Assembly (NCBI GenBank): GCA_944989445.1
Contig: CALYLW010000336.1
Coordinates: forward strand, 244,246 to 308,245
Direction of reading: 5' to 3'
Length of the DNA: 64,000 nucleotides
Source of the DNA: Ampullaceana balthica
Lineage: Eukaryota > Mollusca > Gastropoda > Lymnaeidae
Of this stretch, positions 12,640-23,960 are shown one piece after another (the first letter of the stretch is position 1; each line of letters begins with the position of its first letter). Both the position numbers and the translations under genes were made by a program. Below the pieces are notes generated by a model. It had not been told where the DNA came from, searched no databases, and worked only from the letters and a program-made list of their open reading frames with translations.

Positions 12640-13062
12640 GAGCTTCCAGATTCTTTACTGGAGCATATTTAAAAGTCACAAGAATAAAGCATTAGTTAAA
12701 TAATTAAACTTTAGAATACAACAGAGTACAGAAGAGCAAATAGCAATGTAGAATTTATGCATAAGACAATTAATTCTAACTTGAAAATACATCACAAAGG
12801 TGAACTAATACAACCCAAAGATAAAAAAGCTATAAAAACACTTTTCTTATTGCGGATGCAAGAAAAAACATAAACATTCTCGTTCTTCCAGTCCAGAAGT
12901 CGGACTTGGAATGAGCTGCCTGAGGAAGCCAGGAAAACCAACTTTTTATCAACATTTAAAATGCTAATAAAAATGCAAGACTAGACATAAACCACGGATA
13001 AGCGTAGGGCGCAATAATCATCTGTATAGAAGGAGCGTCTGTAACATACAAGATAAGATAAA
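12640..13062 (+). mobile_element. CR1-like LINE 3' fragment
   Basis: Matches the first LINE from about 1600 onward (GAGCTTCCAGATTC/TTTACTGGAG, GCAAGAAAAAACATAAACAT, TGGAATGAGCTGCCTGAGGA) and ends in the diagnostic GGAGCGTCTGTAA block with a short GATAAGATAA tail. It has several frameshifts. Confidence 0.85.
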
Positions 13063-13077
13063 GCATTTAGAAGGACA

Positions 13078-13305
13078 CAGAGAGAGAGAGAGAGAGACAG
13101 ACATAGAGAGACAGAGACACAGAGAGAGAGAGAGAGAGTAACAGAGAGAGACACAGAGAGAAAGAGACAGAGAGAGACATTGAGAGCGACAGAGAGAGAC
13201 AGTGAGAGACACAGAGAGAGAGACAAAGAGAGATGCAGAGAGAGACAGAGAGATTCAGGCATAGAGAGAGAGAGACAAAGAGAGAGACAGAGAGAGCGAA
13301 AGGAG
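13078..13305. repeat. GA-rich low-complexity tract
   Basis: Interrupted (GA)n with ACAGAGAG units. It starts right after the LINE tail and may have expanded from it. Confidence 0.9.
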
Positions 13306-13838
13306 CCGTGATGTGACTATGAGCTAGTAGCACTGGTAGGACAAAGACTGTTGTTCGTCAGATCGTACTGTTGTCTGTTGTCTCAGCGTTGAGTTACAAT
13401 ATAGTTAAACAAAATTAGCAACTGTGTCAATATTATACATTTTTATTAGTCAAGAATTCTGTTCATCATTGAGATTTTTTGTTTAAAGTTACTTTAAAAT
13501 CTCTATTCCTCGCAACCTCTGTTTACGATTGTCTCATTCGTCCAATAACGGTGTTCTGTTTCGTCACGTCGGCTACCATATGTATGACATAATGTAAACT
13601 AATGTAAACCAAATTGTGGCTGAGTGTTTAGTTAAACGTTGCCTGCATTGATAATAACGCAATTAAAACATCATCATGTAATTGTATGGATATAATGCAA
13701 AAAATAAAACACCAAACACGTTTGGCTGATTGAAAATTATGCTAATAACATGGTAAAAAGCGTCTTTTGTGCATATGTTCACATATTTTATGTTAAATAA
13801 ATACATTTTATTTATAAATGTTATTGATGTAACTAATT
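13306..13838. other. No gene seen
   Basis: AT-rich spacer between the GA tract and the SINE; no structure recognised. Confidence 0.5.
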
Positions 13839-14033
13839 GGGGACGCGGTGGTCGAGTGGCAGCACACTGGACTGTCGTACCGATGGTCACGGGTTCGAAT
13901 CCGTGTGAAGGCAAGGTTTGTTCCCGGGGCCTAGGGCGTCCCTGAGTCACCCCGCTCCGAATGGGTACCTAACACTTGTTGACGCAACTATCTTCTGCAT
14001 AGAAGGAGCGTCTGTAAAGATAAGATAAGATAA
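13839..14033 (+). mobile_element. tRNA-derived SINE with LINE-type 3' end
   Basis: The 5' head is tRNA-like. Box A TGGTCGAGTGG (13849-13859) and box B GGTTCGAATCC (13892-13902) both fit the RNA polymerase III consensus exactly, and box B lies in a CACGG/CCGTG T-arm. A GC-rich body follows (CCGGGGCCTAGGGCGTCCCT). From about 13980 the sequence becomes the CR1-like LINE 3' end (GACGCAACTATCTTCTGC, AGAAGGAGCGTCTGTAAA) with a GATAAGATAAGATAA tail. This is the architecture of a SINE mobilised by a LINE that recognises a specific 3' sequence. The copy is intact enough to bound both ends. Confidence 0.88.
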
Positions 14034-14211
14034 TTGTTTGTGGATTAGGCATGAGAAATATAGGTGTTTACATAGTTCACCGGCCTGATAAAATGTGCAC
14101 TTGCTTATCATTAAAAAAGGAAGGTTGAGGTGGGAAAATAAATTCTTAAATATCGATTCACTTTAATTTACATTTTGTAAAGTGATTTTAGTTACTGGGA
14201 AAAAAAGTAAA

Positions 14212-14405
14212 CAGAGGCGTCACTTCTGGGTGAGGGGAATGCGGACCGCAACTGGTGACGCCACCACAGGGTTGAAAACAAGATGTAAAATTATTTAAAT
14301 ACCGTTATTAGGCACTGGCAGACTCGTAAGTCTATGGGGTAAGTCGTGAAGGGATGACACCATGAGCTACCGCACCGTGTGACACCAAACCTAGTAACGC
14401 CTCTG
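14212..14405. mobile_element. MITE of the ZMYM1-like hAT family
   Basis: The ends are CAGAGGCGTCACTTCTGG at 14212 and the complement of CAGAGGCGTTACTAGG at 14405. The right 55 bp (GATGACACCATGAGCTACCG, GTGACACCAAACCTAGTAAC) closely match the right end of the transposase-bearing element at 57001-59637. The flanking octamers AAAGTAAA and GAAGTGGA agree at 5 of 8 positions, so the target duplication is worn or absent. It is 194 bp with no coding capacity. Confidence 0.78.
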
Positions 14406-14602
14406 GAAGTGGACACATTGCTGCTAACATAGTCTAGTGAACGTGTATGGCCCTATAGATTGTGGTAGATATGGTAGATACCACTTATGTAGCCTATCGT
14501 TTGTCGTGCGCAGGATGCTATGGTGAGTTTTGTCGCTTCTTTTTTTTGTGGAAAACCTGTAGGCATCGGTTTGGCTGTATTTTAAAGTAATTTATTTTAT
14601 TA

Positions 14603-14858
14603 CTAGCGTATCACCCTTTAAAAATGACGGAACTTTTCAAAATAAATACACATCAGATTAAAAAATAAAGTAATACAGAACTTTCATTTATTTTTATTCG
14701 ATTCATTGAACAATTTTATGCGGAACGTTCGAAAAGTGTTATTTTGGTGCAGCACTATAAAACAAAATCGATCGCAGCGCCACCTAACATCATTACAAAT
14801 TTCGCAGCGCCATCTAGTTACATCCATACATACAGACAACGCGAATTATGTATATTGA
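14603..14858 (-). mobile_element. Helitron-like non-autonomous element, copy 1
   Basis: On the minus strand it starts TCAATATACATAATTC after a host A and ends GTGATACGCTAG before a host T, the Helitron rule. The subterminal hairpin is degenerate here; the sister copy at 40924-41202 keeps a perfect one. It contains two CGCAGCGCCA(C/T)CTA blocks. It is 256 bp, with no Rep/helicase. Confidence 0.75.
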
Positions 14859-15749
14859 TTTCCTTCTGATCAATTTCTTCAAAATTATTTCATCACTAGT
14901 TTTATTAGGACGATAGAATCTATTTTCTCATTAATGTAAGTAAAATCTCCTCCAAAATAAGTTATTTCCTTTTGTGTATTAAAGATATACATTGTGTGTT
15001 ATTTCGTTCAAAATTTTGTATCATTATTCGTAATTTTTAAATTATATTATGACTGTTTTTATATTTTTAATATTGAACATAAAAATATACTTTTTTGGTG
15101 TTATTTTTCTCATGAGCTCCTAGCTGTTTGATTATGTTAAATAAGCTCTAAAATTATTATAATTATCACAAGAAGGTAACTGTTTAAACTTTTTTTAAAA
15201 GAACATTTTTAAGGACAAAAGAGAAATTTCAGATTTTTCTTTTTTTAAAAAAATCAGACGCTTGTTGTTCAAAATTATAAACATAATCATATACAAAGCA
15301 TGTATCATGGTAAAGAGATCTTTATCATTTCTTTTATAATACAGTTTTAAATTTTTGAAAACTTTAAAAAAAGTTTTTAAAAACCCAGCACCTAGTATTA
15401 AATTTAAATTTAGAATATAACCAACACTGTATATCAATGGGTAAATGATTTTGTTTCAGCTTATATATATATTTTTTATCTTATGTAGCTTGATAAAAAA
15501 TATGATTTTTATACAATCATAAACTTCTTTTTTTGTCTACATCGCTAATGCCGTAACAGCGTACTTAGTCTCATCGGCTTGTATAACTAAAATGGTATAC
15601 AATTTGAAATCGTCTCTAGCCGTGTGAAGGATCAAGGCAATACGACAGCTTAAATTGAGGTCGTATTCGCTCAATATGTTGTATAAGATTACCAATTACA
15701 GTCCCATATAAATATGTTAATGAAATTAATATGTCTAATGTTTGCATTG
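14859..15749. other. No gene seen
   Basis: Very AT-rich with long T/A runs. It may hold decayed upstream sequence of the following LINE, but no RT motif is readable. Confidence 0.45.
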
Positions 15750-16282
15750 TATTGGGCATATATTGGTGAGGTAAAGTTTTGGATGACTTTCAGCAAGCTC
15801 AAGCTGGATGATGATCAGACAGAAGCACTACTATTTTGCAACACTAAATCACGCAGTACTTTGTCTCTTCCGAATTCTATTCAAGTGGCTAGTTCTGATA
15901 TACTGTTCAAAACATCGACTTGGAATCTTGGCTACATTTCTTTTGACAATATGTCTACCAATAACTTCATCAATCACATCTGTCACTCTGCCAAAACCGC
16001 TATTCGCCAGATCAGCTCAATCCGTCATTACTTAATAGTTAGTGCAACAAAAACTCTAGTATGTGCTCTTGTTCTAGCTCGTATTGATTATTTCAATTAT
16101 CTTCTGTCAGGTGCGCTAAAACAATGCATTGAAAACCTACAGAAAGTTCAAAATTCAGCTGCCAGACTAGTTCTTAAGGCAAAAAAACATGACCATGTTA
16201 CTCGGCTACTTTACTCACTTCATTTGCTACATATACAAACCCGAATTGATTACAAACTGACTGTTCTCTGTCACAACTTATT
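15750..16282 (+). pseudogene. CR1/L2-like LINE RT C-terminal region, part 1
   Basis: The open frame reads KLKLDDDQTEALLFCNTKSR, then LGYISFDNMS, then ISSIRHYLIVSATKTLV, ARIDYFNYLLSG and KVQNSAARLVLKAKK, then RIDYKLTVLCHN. This is the conserved region after the RT palm in CR1/L2-type elements. Palm and endonuclease are absent, so the copy is 5'-truncated. It stops at the insertion starting 16283 and resumes at 17346. Confidence 0.85.
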
Positions 16283-16659
16283 ACACGCTTTTATTTAACT
16301 CGCACTGTTTGTATGTTGTATGTTGTATGTTGTATCCGTCAAATCTTGTAACGTAAAATTAAACCACTTCTGATGGTCCTAGAGATCTCAAAATTTTACC
16401 ACAGATAGATCTTGGATGACAATACATTGTGTCAAAATTTCAGATCCATCGAATGTACCGTAATTAAAAAAATGCATTTTTAAGTTTATATTTATATATA
16501 ATCTGTATCCGTGCTATTCTTGACTTTCACGTGAATGTCACCGGAGTTCACCACCAGCCATCGGTGACCACATTCCAGGATTCCAGGTGTTAAACAGCTC
16601 AGTAATACGAAACTAAATCTAAATTGACATGATAATACAAGAGGAACAACTGGAATTTG

Positions 16660-16735
16660 TGTAGCCCAGTTGGCCGAATTGTTAACGTAATGGATTTTCG
16701 ACCTGGATGTATTGGGTTCAATTTTAGGTTGGGGA
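16660..16735 (+). other. tRNA-like segment (degenerate SINE head)
   Basis: TAGCCCAGTTGGC resembles box A and GGGTTCAATTTTAGG resembles box B at plausible spacing. It does not fold into a complete tRNA, so it is probably a SINE relic rather than a tRNA gene. Confidence 0.4.
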
Positions 16736-16898
16736 AACTTTTTTTTTAATACATACATTTGTAATTAATAATCAATCTTTTTACCACTATCACATTTAAG
16801 TTATAGACAACAAAGCTTGACTAATTAAATTGAATTGTTTATGTCGAAAAATTGATTAAAAAATTTTGTTACTAAAAAGTAGAAAATAAAATATTTAA

Positions 16899-17345
16899 AA
16901 AATCTTTTTTTAAAAAGCACACGCTTTTATTTACATATAGAAAGTGCACTAAAAAGAAGAAAATAAAAATTTTCTATGATAACAGGTGAAATGACTGAAT
17001 CTATCCACTGCACATAAAAGCGTGGGGCGCTCATCACAGCTCTGTATCATGTACACGGCTGCGAAACATAAACACAAATTTGTATGAATATTAATAAAAA
17101 ATTAAAAGTTTCAAGACTTTTATCACAATTCATATACATGCTACTATCATATTAATTAGAAATATTTATCTATATGCAAAAGAATAGTGGCAAAGAGAAA
17201 TGATTTGTGATGGGCGCCCCACGCTTTTATGTGCAGTGGATAGATTCAGTCATTTCACCTGTTATCATAGAAAATTTTTATTTTCTTCTTTTTAGTGCAC
17301 TTTCTATATGTAAATAAAAGCGTGTGCTTTTTAAAAAAAGATTTT
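16899..17345. repeat. 140-bp near-perfect inverted repeat
   Basis: The arms 16899-17038 and 17206-17345 are complementary with one mismatch (17031/17213) and are separated by 167 bp. They run from GATTTT/AAAATC at the outside to CTGTGATG-type sequence at the inside. Such arms would fold into a very stable hairpin. Confidence 0.92.
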
Positions 17346-17800
17346 CTCACTCATGCCCTTCCTATCTTACTGAAATTCTGTCGGTCTACTCACCCAGTCG
17401 TCAGCTGCGCTCTTCTGCAGACACACGTATTCTCTGTGTTCCTAAGACACGAACTAAAATATTTGGCGAAAGGTCATTCTCTTTTTGTGCAGCCAAAAAA
17501 TGGAATTCTCTACCATTACACATGCGTAGTATTCCAACTACCAAGTCTTTCAAGACTGCACTTAAGAAGCATCTTTTCAAAATGTATTCAAAAAATTAAT
17601 GAAACAACAATTCTTTTAATGATTAATGTAGCTTATGTGTAACGTACTGTCATTTTTGTTGTTATTATGATTTGAATGGTTATTTAATTATTATATGTAT
17701 GTTATTATCTCCATGTAAAGCGATGTGAGCCCGTTTCCTTGCTGGGATACAGCGCTATATAATTTATCAATTTATTATTATTATTATTATTATTATTAAT
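17346..17800 (+). pseudogene. CR1/L2-like LINE C-terminus and 3' UTR, part 2
   Basis: Continues the LINE after the insertion: PSYLTEILSVYSPSRQLR, then SADTRILCVPKTRTKIFG, FCAAKKWNSLPLHMR, TTKSFKTALKKHLFK, stop at 17597-17599. The 3' UTR has TGTAAAGCGATGTGAG and AGCGCTATATAA, then a (TTA)n tail at 17770-17797. The GCGCTATATAA plus trinucleotide tail is typical of CR1/L2-type ends. Confidence 0.85.
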
Positions 17801-17935
17801 TAGCAGGGAAATGATGAGTTTTAAACAATGACGAGGAATAAACGATGTGTAGCATCTAAGAAGTGTAACATATAAGAAAATGCAAATATTTCATTGATGG
17901 AAAACAAATAAACCAAACTTCGTTTAAAATTTAGG

Positions 17936-18793
17936 AAAAAAAATTTCTAATATTTTTTTTCCAATTTATTCATTATCATCATCATTTGTCCTTTGAGTTC
18001 CTTGTGGAACATAGGGCCTCTGTCAAAGGTCGCCACTCTACACGGCCCCTTGCCAGTCGCTTCAATTCTTCCCAGCTCTTCCCAATCCTTCAAGCCTCGT
18101 CCAACATGCTCCGTCTCCATGCACGCTTGGGTCTTCCTCGTTGTCGTTTGCCCTGGGGGTTCCAATCTAAGGCCTGGCTAGCCCTGCTGTTATCTTTCCT
18201 GAGGGTGTGTCCAATCCATCTCCAATTTCTTTCCATGATTTGTTGTTCTACTGTTCATTATCCACACCTCTCCCACAGCTTGGAGTTTTCGACCTTATCG
18301 AACCATTTTATTTTCAGAATATTTCTGAGGCATCTGTTAACAAAAGTCTGGAGTCTATTTTTTGCTGTCTCTGTCGTCCGCCATGTTTCGGATCCATAGA
18401 GTAGGACCATTTTAACATTGGTGTTAAAGATCCTTACTTTTGTTTTGACAGAGATGTGTGTAGATCTCCAGACCTGTTTCAGATTGGCAAAGGCCTGTCG
18501 CGCCAAATTTATTCTTCGTTCGATGTCCTCATCTGTTCCACCTGATACACTGACCACACTCCCAAGGTAGACTAAGTTGTTTACTTGCTCCAGGTTGCGG
18601 TTTTCTACTTGGATGACTCCATCTTGTAGGAAGTTTATTTTCAAAAATTTTGTTTTTTGAATGTTTATATTGAGTCCTACTCTTTTCCCAGTCTCGCTCA
18701 AGGCTGTGATTTTGTCTTGCATGTCTTGAAGTCTGTGGGACAGAATGGCCAAGTCATCCGCAAAAAATTTCTAATATTTTTTTCCAATTTATT
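17936..18793 (-). mobile_element. 5'-truncated RTE-type LINE with long target duplication
   Basis: The element is 17971-18761 on the minus strand. It starts abruptly inside the RT at ADDLAILSH, the catalytic motif. It continues through LGSVVSVSGGTDEDIERR and LLYGSETWRTT to RLQTFVNRCLRNILKIKW, then frameshifts. The C-terminal GRVEWRPLTEALCSTRN lies in another frame, followed by a GATGATGAT tail. The flanks carry AAATTTCTAATATTTTTTT followed by CCAATTTATT on both sides (17936-17970 and 18762-18793). That is a target duplication of about 31 bp, differing by one T and the A-run length. It resembles the element at 3453-6296 but is a different subfamily by residue identity. Confidence 0.88.
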
Positions 18794-18849
18794 AGTAATT
18801 TATATTTGTTGTTACTTACATACTTTTCCCTGGTATTAATATTATTATT

Positions 18850-19095
18850 TATTTAGACAAAAAGGTATTTTCTTCCTTATTTCTATCAAGACAGAATGAC
18901 TTTGCTTTGTTACGTCACACAATTGTGGAGCCATGGATTTACCGCGATTAACCGATTTCGCCAAATAATAATTCGAAACTGAACGGGATCTATAAATGCG
19001 TTAAAAAAATGTATATGATCTAAATAAATCGATTAATCGATTAAATTTGTTCCCCGATTATTCGAACTTTTTTTTTATCAGTACCAGCCTTACTA
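18850..19095 (+). mobile_element. Relic of the TCGATTAA hAT-like family, copy 2
   Basis: Contains GGGATCTATAAATGCGTTAA, ATCGATTAATCGATTAAA and CAGTACCAGCCTTA in the same order as 10345-10601. Confidence 0.6.
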
Positions 19096-20499
19096 AATAT
19101 CTTAATAAACTTGAATAAATCTTGAATTCATTAATTCATTTTGTTTACCCTTTAGGTAATTGGGTTCTTGCTTGACAATGTCATGAGAGATATATTTCTC
19201 TAATTTGAGTGCAAAATTTCTCATTCCAGTAGTTTAACTGGTGTATGAAAATCATTTTTTTTCCGAATTCCATATCTGCTAAAGCCTCGCGTGAATTTCT
19301 TCATTAACCTCATCTAATGAAGAATACATCTTTCTCTAAAATGTTTTTCTACATACCATGGCTACATTTCGCATCGATCGTCAATAATATGCTTTCTTAT
19401 TCTTTGATTCAATTTAAATGATAACGTTCCACGTGAAAGTTTGGCAAACGTGAAACCATTTAAGCATTTCATTATATTTTCTGTGAGTAGCAACTGCAAA
19501 GCATTTTAGTGCACCAACACATGTTCGTCTCATTTGGGGCAGCATGTAAAGAAAGCAGGTTTAATGAACCGTTTGAGCAAAGTAAAAACTAGACATATAG
19601 AATAATATGGTTGAGTCTTTCTGGAGCTCCTGTATAATTTCTGGCCATAAAAAAATATTAACAGACCTCGGAATTCGAAAATTTTAAGACTGTCATTTGT
19701 TTAAAATCTTTTCAGAAATGTCAGAAGTGTATTCATTAAATATACTTTTTTTTGTCCCTGAAAGATGATATTTTGCCAATAGTATCACATAAAACTGCAA
19801 TATGCTCATTTTTAATGTAAGGTTACACATTCTTTACTTCTTTTCACATGATGTCTAGAAGCACTGGATCGTAATATTGTAGCAGATGCATCAGTTCCAT
19901 AACATTGTATTTAATTGCAGTAGTATTGCCCTCTCTGTAAACTCAAAAAGTCATATTCCATTTTGTCAGGATCTAATAATATCAAATATTTTAATATTTT
20001 AACAAGAACGTTTTGCCACTTTATTGTGATTTCTTTTACCAAAACTTATTTTCTTCTTTAATTGTCTATTCTTTTCATCCGATTTATCATTCCTTTCATT
20101 TGCAAACACCTTTATTCCATTCAACTTTATTTAAACGTTTATCATTTTAGATGCTAATTACAAATGAGACATTTGCCGCCCCAATATGTGTCTCCATGAA
20201 CATTTGATTGACTCAAGTTTGAAAATAATCGGGTACAGTAATTTTCGCTTCTACACCATTGGCTGCTGTCAAATTTGTATAATCAACTATATTACCAGCA
20301 GAACATTGCCATGTTGTCTTACTACTTAGGCCTCTTTGTTTTTCAGTTCAGAAGTATCAGAATAATTTATATCCAATAAGGGTTTTATGTTTTGGCAGTA
20401 GAATCGTTCACATATCTTAAGATAGTTATTTTATTTCTTGTATCAATTTCTTAATCGGTATTCAATTTATTTTGATTAAAATTCCTATTTCAATTTTTT
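19096..20499. other. No gene seen
   Basis: AT-rich. The phrase TTTGCCGCCCC occurs near 20173 and again near 20533, hinting at an old internal duplication. No exon or element can be bounded. Confidence 0.45.
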
Positions 20500-20597
20500 T
20501 TTATTCTAAGACGCTAATTAACGACGAGGAATTTGCCGCCCCTAACAAAGTGCAGCCCGGGGCATTTGCCCCCCTTGCCCCCTCTCGCTACGCCACT
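20500..20597 (-). mobile_element. hAT-like terminus
   Basis: On the minus strand it reads CAGTGGCGTAGCGAGAGGGG then GCAAGGGGGGCAAATGCCCC, a typical hAT end. The element would extend leftward, but its other end is not recognisable. It abuts the MITE at 20598. Confidence 0.5.
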
Positions 20598-21022
20598 GGG
20601 GCCATGCTTAAATGATGTCACGCACCTGGGGTGGGGGAGGAGGGTCACACATTGTTACGATGTGTGACAAGGGGGAGGGGATGTTTAAAAAATGTGGGAA
20701 AAAGGGGGAAACTTTAAAAATAAAACTCCAATTAAAATATTTAATTGCTTACAATTTATTTAATGACGTTTTGCATGGCTTCACGCGAGTTATAATATTA
20801 GAGTGCATCCTTACACTAAATACGTACTTAAATGAAAATAAAGTGATTGAAACAAGCTCATATTCAAATAGAAAATACGGCTTTTATGGTGGAGAAGGGG
20901 GGCGCCCAAGCTTTGTGACGTCATATTTGAGGGGGAGGGGGACTAAGTTTTTGTGGCGACTTGTGACGAAAGGGAAATAAAAAATTGGCCAAAATCGCAT
21001 GACGTCATTTATGAACGGTCCC
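20598..21022. mobile_element. 425-bp MITE of the GGGGCC-TIR family
   Basis: Left end GGGGCCATGCTTAAATGATG; right end the complement of GGGACCGTTCATAAATGACG. G-rich GTGTGACAAGGGGGAGGGG blocks are followed by an interior like 9482-9830. No target duplication is readable because the left flank is another element's end. Confidence 0.7.
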
Positions 21023-22404
21023 TTTCAACTACATTGATTACGTTCACAGTATATGTGTATATATAGTATTTCAGAGCTGCCGCAAGCTGACAAGTTCTAA
21101 ATTGTTGCTGGGACACGTTTGAACGTGGGTGACGTGGTAACATCAAATAAACATAAGATCAAAAATATGTGAAACTAAACTTACATGTGATACAGTTTCA
21201 CATTTGCAAATTATATCAAGAACATTTAATTTTTTTTATAAAAGTTGTGTTTACTTGCATTAATTTACAAAAACCTTTACATCTGTATAGTGTCCCCGGG
21301 CCCCAACTTGAGGGGGCCTCCACTTGATGGGGGCCCAAAATTAGTTTTCGAATTTGTTTACCTTAAATATTACGCTACCGCCATGTATGATGGGCCCCCA
21401 AATAGGTTAAACCCCCGGGCCCAAAAAACCCCACTAATTCCAACTATGCCCTTGTCTTGAATCATCGTTGACCGCATTTAGGTTTCAATAAGTTTTTTTT
21501 ATATTTCGAAAATCTTCTTTCTCCGAGAGCCACTTAGACAGTAATAGTTAAAAGTATTCGAAGTGTAATGTGTGTTGATAAGAATGTCACTATATCTAGA
21601 TCGTTTTAGGTTACTGCAGGAATTATAGAACTCAACGATTGCAGCTCTTCAGCAAGCATGAAATCGCCAAGATCCTTGCACATAAATATAGAAGCTTGTA
21701 GATTTTTGCTGAAAATGTGACAGAAATTGTGTTAAACAACTAGATAGTTTAGAACAATCAGCAATGTAATCAGTTATACAAAGTACTTGCAGACATAATT
21801 TTTTAAAATGTTTGATATATGTAAACCGTCTTCAATGTAATAAACTTTCCGGAAATTTAGTTCAGTTTTATTAAAAAATTTATGACATTTGCAAATACCT
21901 GCCTTGTCCTCCCCCCCCCCTAGCCAACGCCCATGATAGTGTCTATTTTTAAACTTATAAATTGATTGATTTAGTTACAGAAAGTGTTTGTGTATCTGTT
22001 AATCATTCTACATTATAACAGTGAATAACAGCCAAATTTAATATAATGATATAGCATTATTTACAAGAATTGCATTCCCCCGTTTTGAAGAGATATTCAT
22101 TTTTTCTAATCAAGCTATACTTAATTGCCAGTAATCTTTGAAAGAGAAATATGTTTTCTATATATTTATTTTTTCATTTAAATCTATATATAAAATTCAC
22201 CAAAAATTAGGACAAGCACAAGACATGTGCAAGTGAGCATGAAGAATGACTCTCGCTAGGGTCGACCAATCACAGTTTAAGCGAGGGTGGTGAAGGGTGG
22301 TGGAGAACATAAGAAGAACCGCATTGCGCATGTCACAAGACCAACAATGCGTCGGCATTTCTCTCTCTCCCCCCACCCCGACGTTTGCTCGCGTTGTTTT
22401 CATT
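21023..22404. other. No gene seen; one GGGCCC-rich patch
   Basis: Mostly AT-rich. 21290-21430 carries repeated GGGCCC palindromes (GGGCCCCAACTTGAGGGGG, GATGGGGGCCCAAAA) like those at 7003 and 33500, probably repeat debris. Confidence 0.45.
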
Positions 22405-22727
22405 TTATTCGTGCTGATGTTTGTGTCCTGTGTGTATGTGTATGTGTGTGTGTCTCTGTGTGTGTGTATGTGTGTGTGTCTCTGTGTGTGTGTATGTGTG
22501 TGTGTCTCTGTGTGTGTGTATGTGTGTGTGTCTCTGTGTGTGTGTATGTGTGTGTGTCTCTGTGTGTGTGTATGTGTGTGTGTCTCTGTGTGTGTGTATG
22601 TGTGTGTGTCTCTGTGTGTGTGTATGTGTGTGTGTCTGTGTGTATGTATGTATGTGTGTGTATGTGTGTGTGTGTGTGTCTATGTGTGTATGTGTATGTG
22701 TGTGTGTCTCTGTGTGTGTGTGTTGTT
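22405..22727. repeat. 26-bp TG-rich minisatellite
   Basis: A unit of about 26 bp (TCTCTGTGTGTGTGTATGTG plus TGTGTG) repeats about seven times before degenerating. Reading frames through it spell only Val/Cys repeats and are not genes. Confidence 0.92.
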
Positions 22728-23268
22728 GTTGTTGAAGTTATGAACTCAAACTCAAATAGAAACTTTAATTTAATTTTCTATTATTTTTAGAATTCTTTTT
22801 TCTGACTTACACATATTCTGTTACTTTCCAATATACATACCCTTTATCATCTATATTCTTTCATGCATTACAAAAACAAATGTATTTTATCATAAAAAAT
22901 AAAAAAAATAATGATGTCCTTTCTTGTACAACTTTCGTACATAATGTTTTTCAAACATTCAAAAATATTACTTTAAAACAATATTTTCAAGGTACAATCA
23001 TGCAAACTTTCTTATGTCCAACAGGGTTGATCATATAGTACACTAGTTGATTTCATACAGACACTGACAATCATGCATCTCTAATCACAAAAGTCTTGAA
23101 TGTTCGATGAACATGTTTAATACTTTATTATTCTTAAGTCACATACGTACACACCAAAGTCACAATAACCGAAACATATAATAAAATACTTTTGAATAAC
23201 AGCGTATGCCTCCCAGCACCCAGACGATCATTTTGCTTGTTCTCTCCCTACTAACACACACTATATAT
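22728..23268. other. No gene seen
   Basis: AT-rich with no exon-like segment. Confidence 0.5.
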
Positions 23269-23269
23269 A

Positions 23270-23960
23270 TATACTATCACGTCCCGTCATCAACAAGATA
23301 CCATCTCACGCTTTGTTCACTCAGGTCAACTATATACTATCACGTCCCGTCATCAACAAGATACCATCTCACGCTTTGTTCACTCAGGTCAACTATATAC
23401 TATCACGTCCCGTCATCAACAAGATACCATCTCACGCTTTGTTCACTCAGGTCAACTATATACTATCACGTCCCGTCATCAACAAGATACCATCTCACGC
23501 TTTGTTCACTCAGGTCAACTATATACTATCACGTCCCGTCATCAACAAGATACCATCTCACGCTTTGTTCACTCAGGTCAACTATATACTATCACGTCCC
23601 GTCATCAACAAGATACCATCTCACGCTTTGTTCACTCAGGTCAACTATATACTATCACGTCCCGTCATCAACAAGATACCATCTCACGCTTTGTTCACTC
23701 AGGTCAACTATATACTATCACGTCCCGTCATCAACAAGATACCATCTCACGCTTTGTTCACTCAGGTCAACTATATACTATCACGTCCCGTCATCAACAA
23801 GATACCATCTCACGCTTTGTTCACTCAGGTCAACTATATACTATCACGTCCCGTCATCAACAAGATACCATCTCACGCTTTGTTCACTCAGGTCAACTAT
23901 ATACTATCACGTCCCGTCATCAACAAGATACCATCTCACGCTTTGTTCACTCAGGTCAAC
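23270..23960. repeat. 63-bp minisatellite, 11 essentially identical copies
   Basis: The block GTCCCGTCATCAACAAGATA recurs exactly every 63 bp from 23281 to 23911. I saw no substitution between inner units. The period is a multiple of three, so two plus frames stay open for over 230 codons as a 21-residue repeat, but flanking sequence offers no promoter, splice or coding context. Confidence 0.95.

Larger units (their letters stand above)
16283..17345. mobile_element. Insertion with 15-bp inverted ends splitting the LINE
   Basis: Begins ACACGCTTTTATTTA (16283-16297), and the exact complement lies at 17311-17325. The LINE reading resumes at 17346, so 20 bp past the right terminus also belong to the inverted repeat described next. 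A tRNA-like segment lies inside (16660-16735). No transposase and no clear target duplication. Family unknown; a foldback or MITE-type element is most likely. Confidence 0.6.

Noticed and set aside
12981..13333. Minus-strand frames of Ser/Leu/Cys repeats
   Set aside because: They arise from the GA-rich tract and are open in all three frames.
13839..13911. Possible functional tRNA gene
   Set aside because: It continues directly into a SINE body and LINE-type tail, and the acceptor stem does not close convincingly.
22287..22790. Long overlapping frames through the TG repeat
   Set aside because: They are products of a 26-bp low-complexity repeat; all encode Val/Cys runs with no gene context.
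23270..23960. Possible CRISPR-like array
   Set aside because: Units are contiguous with no unique spacers, and the window is eukaryotic.
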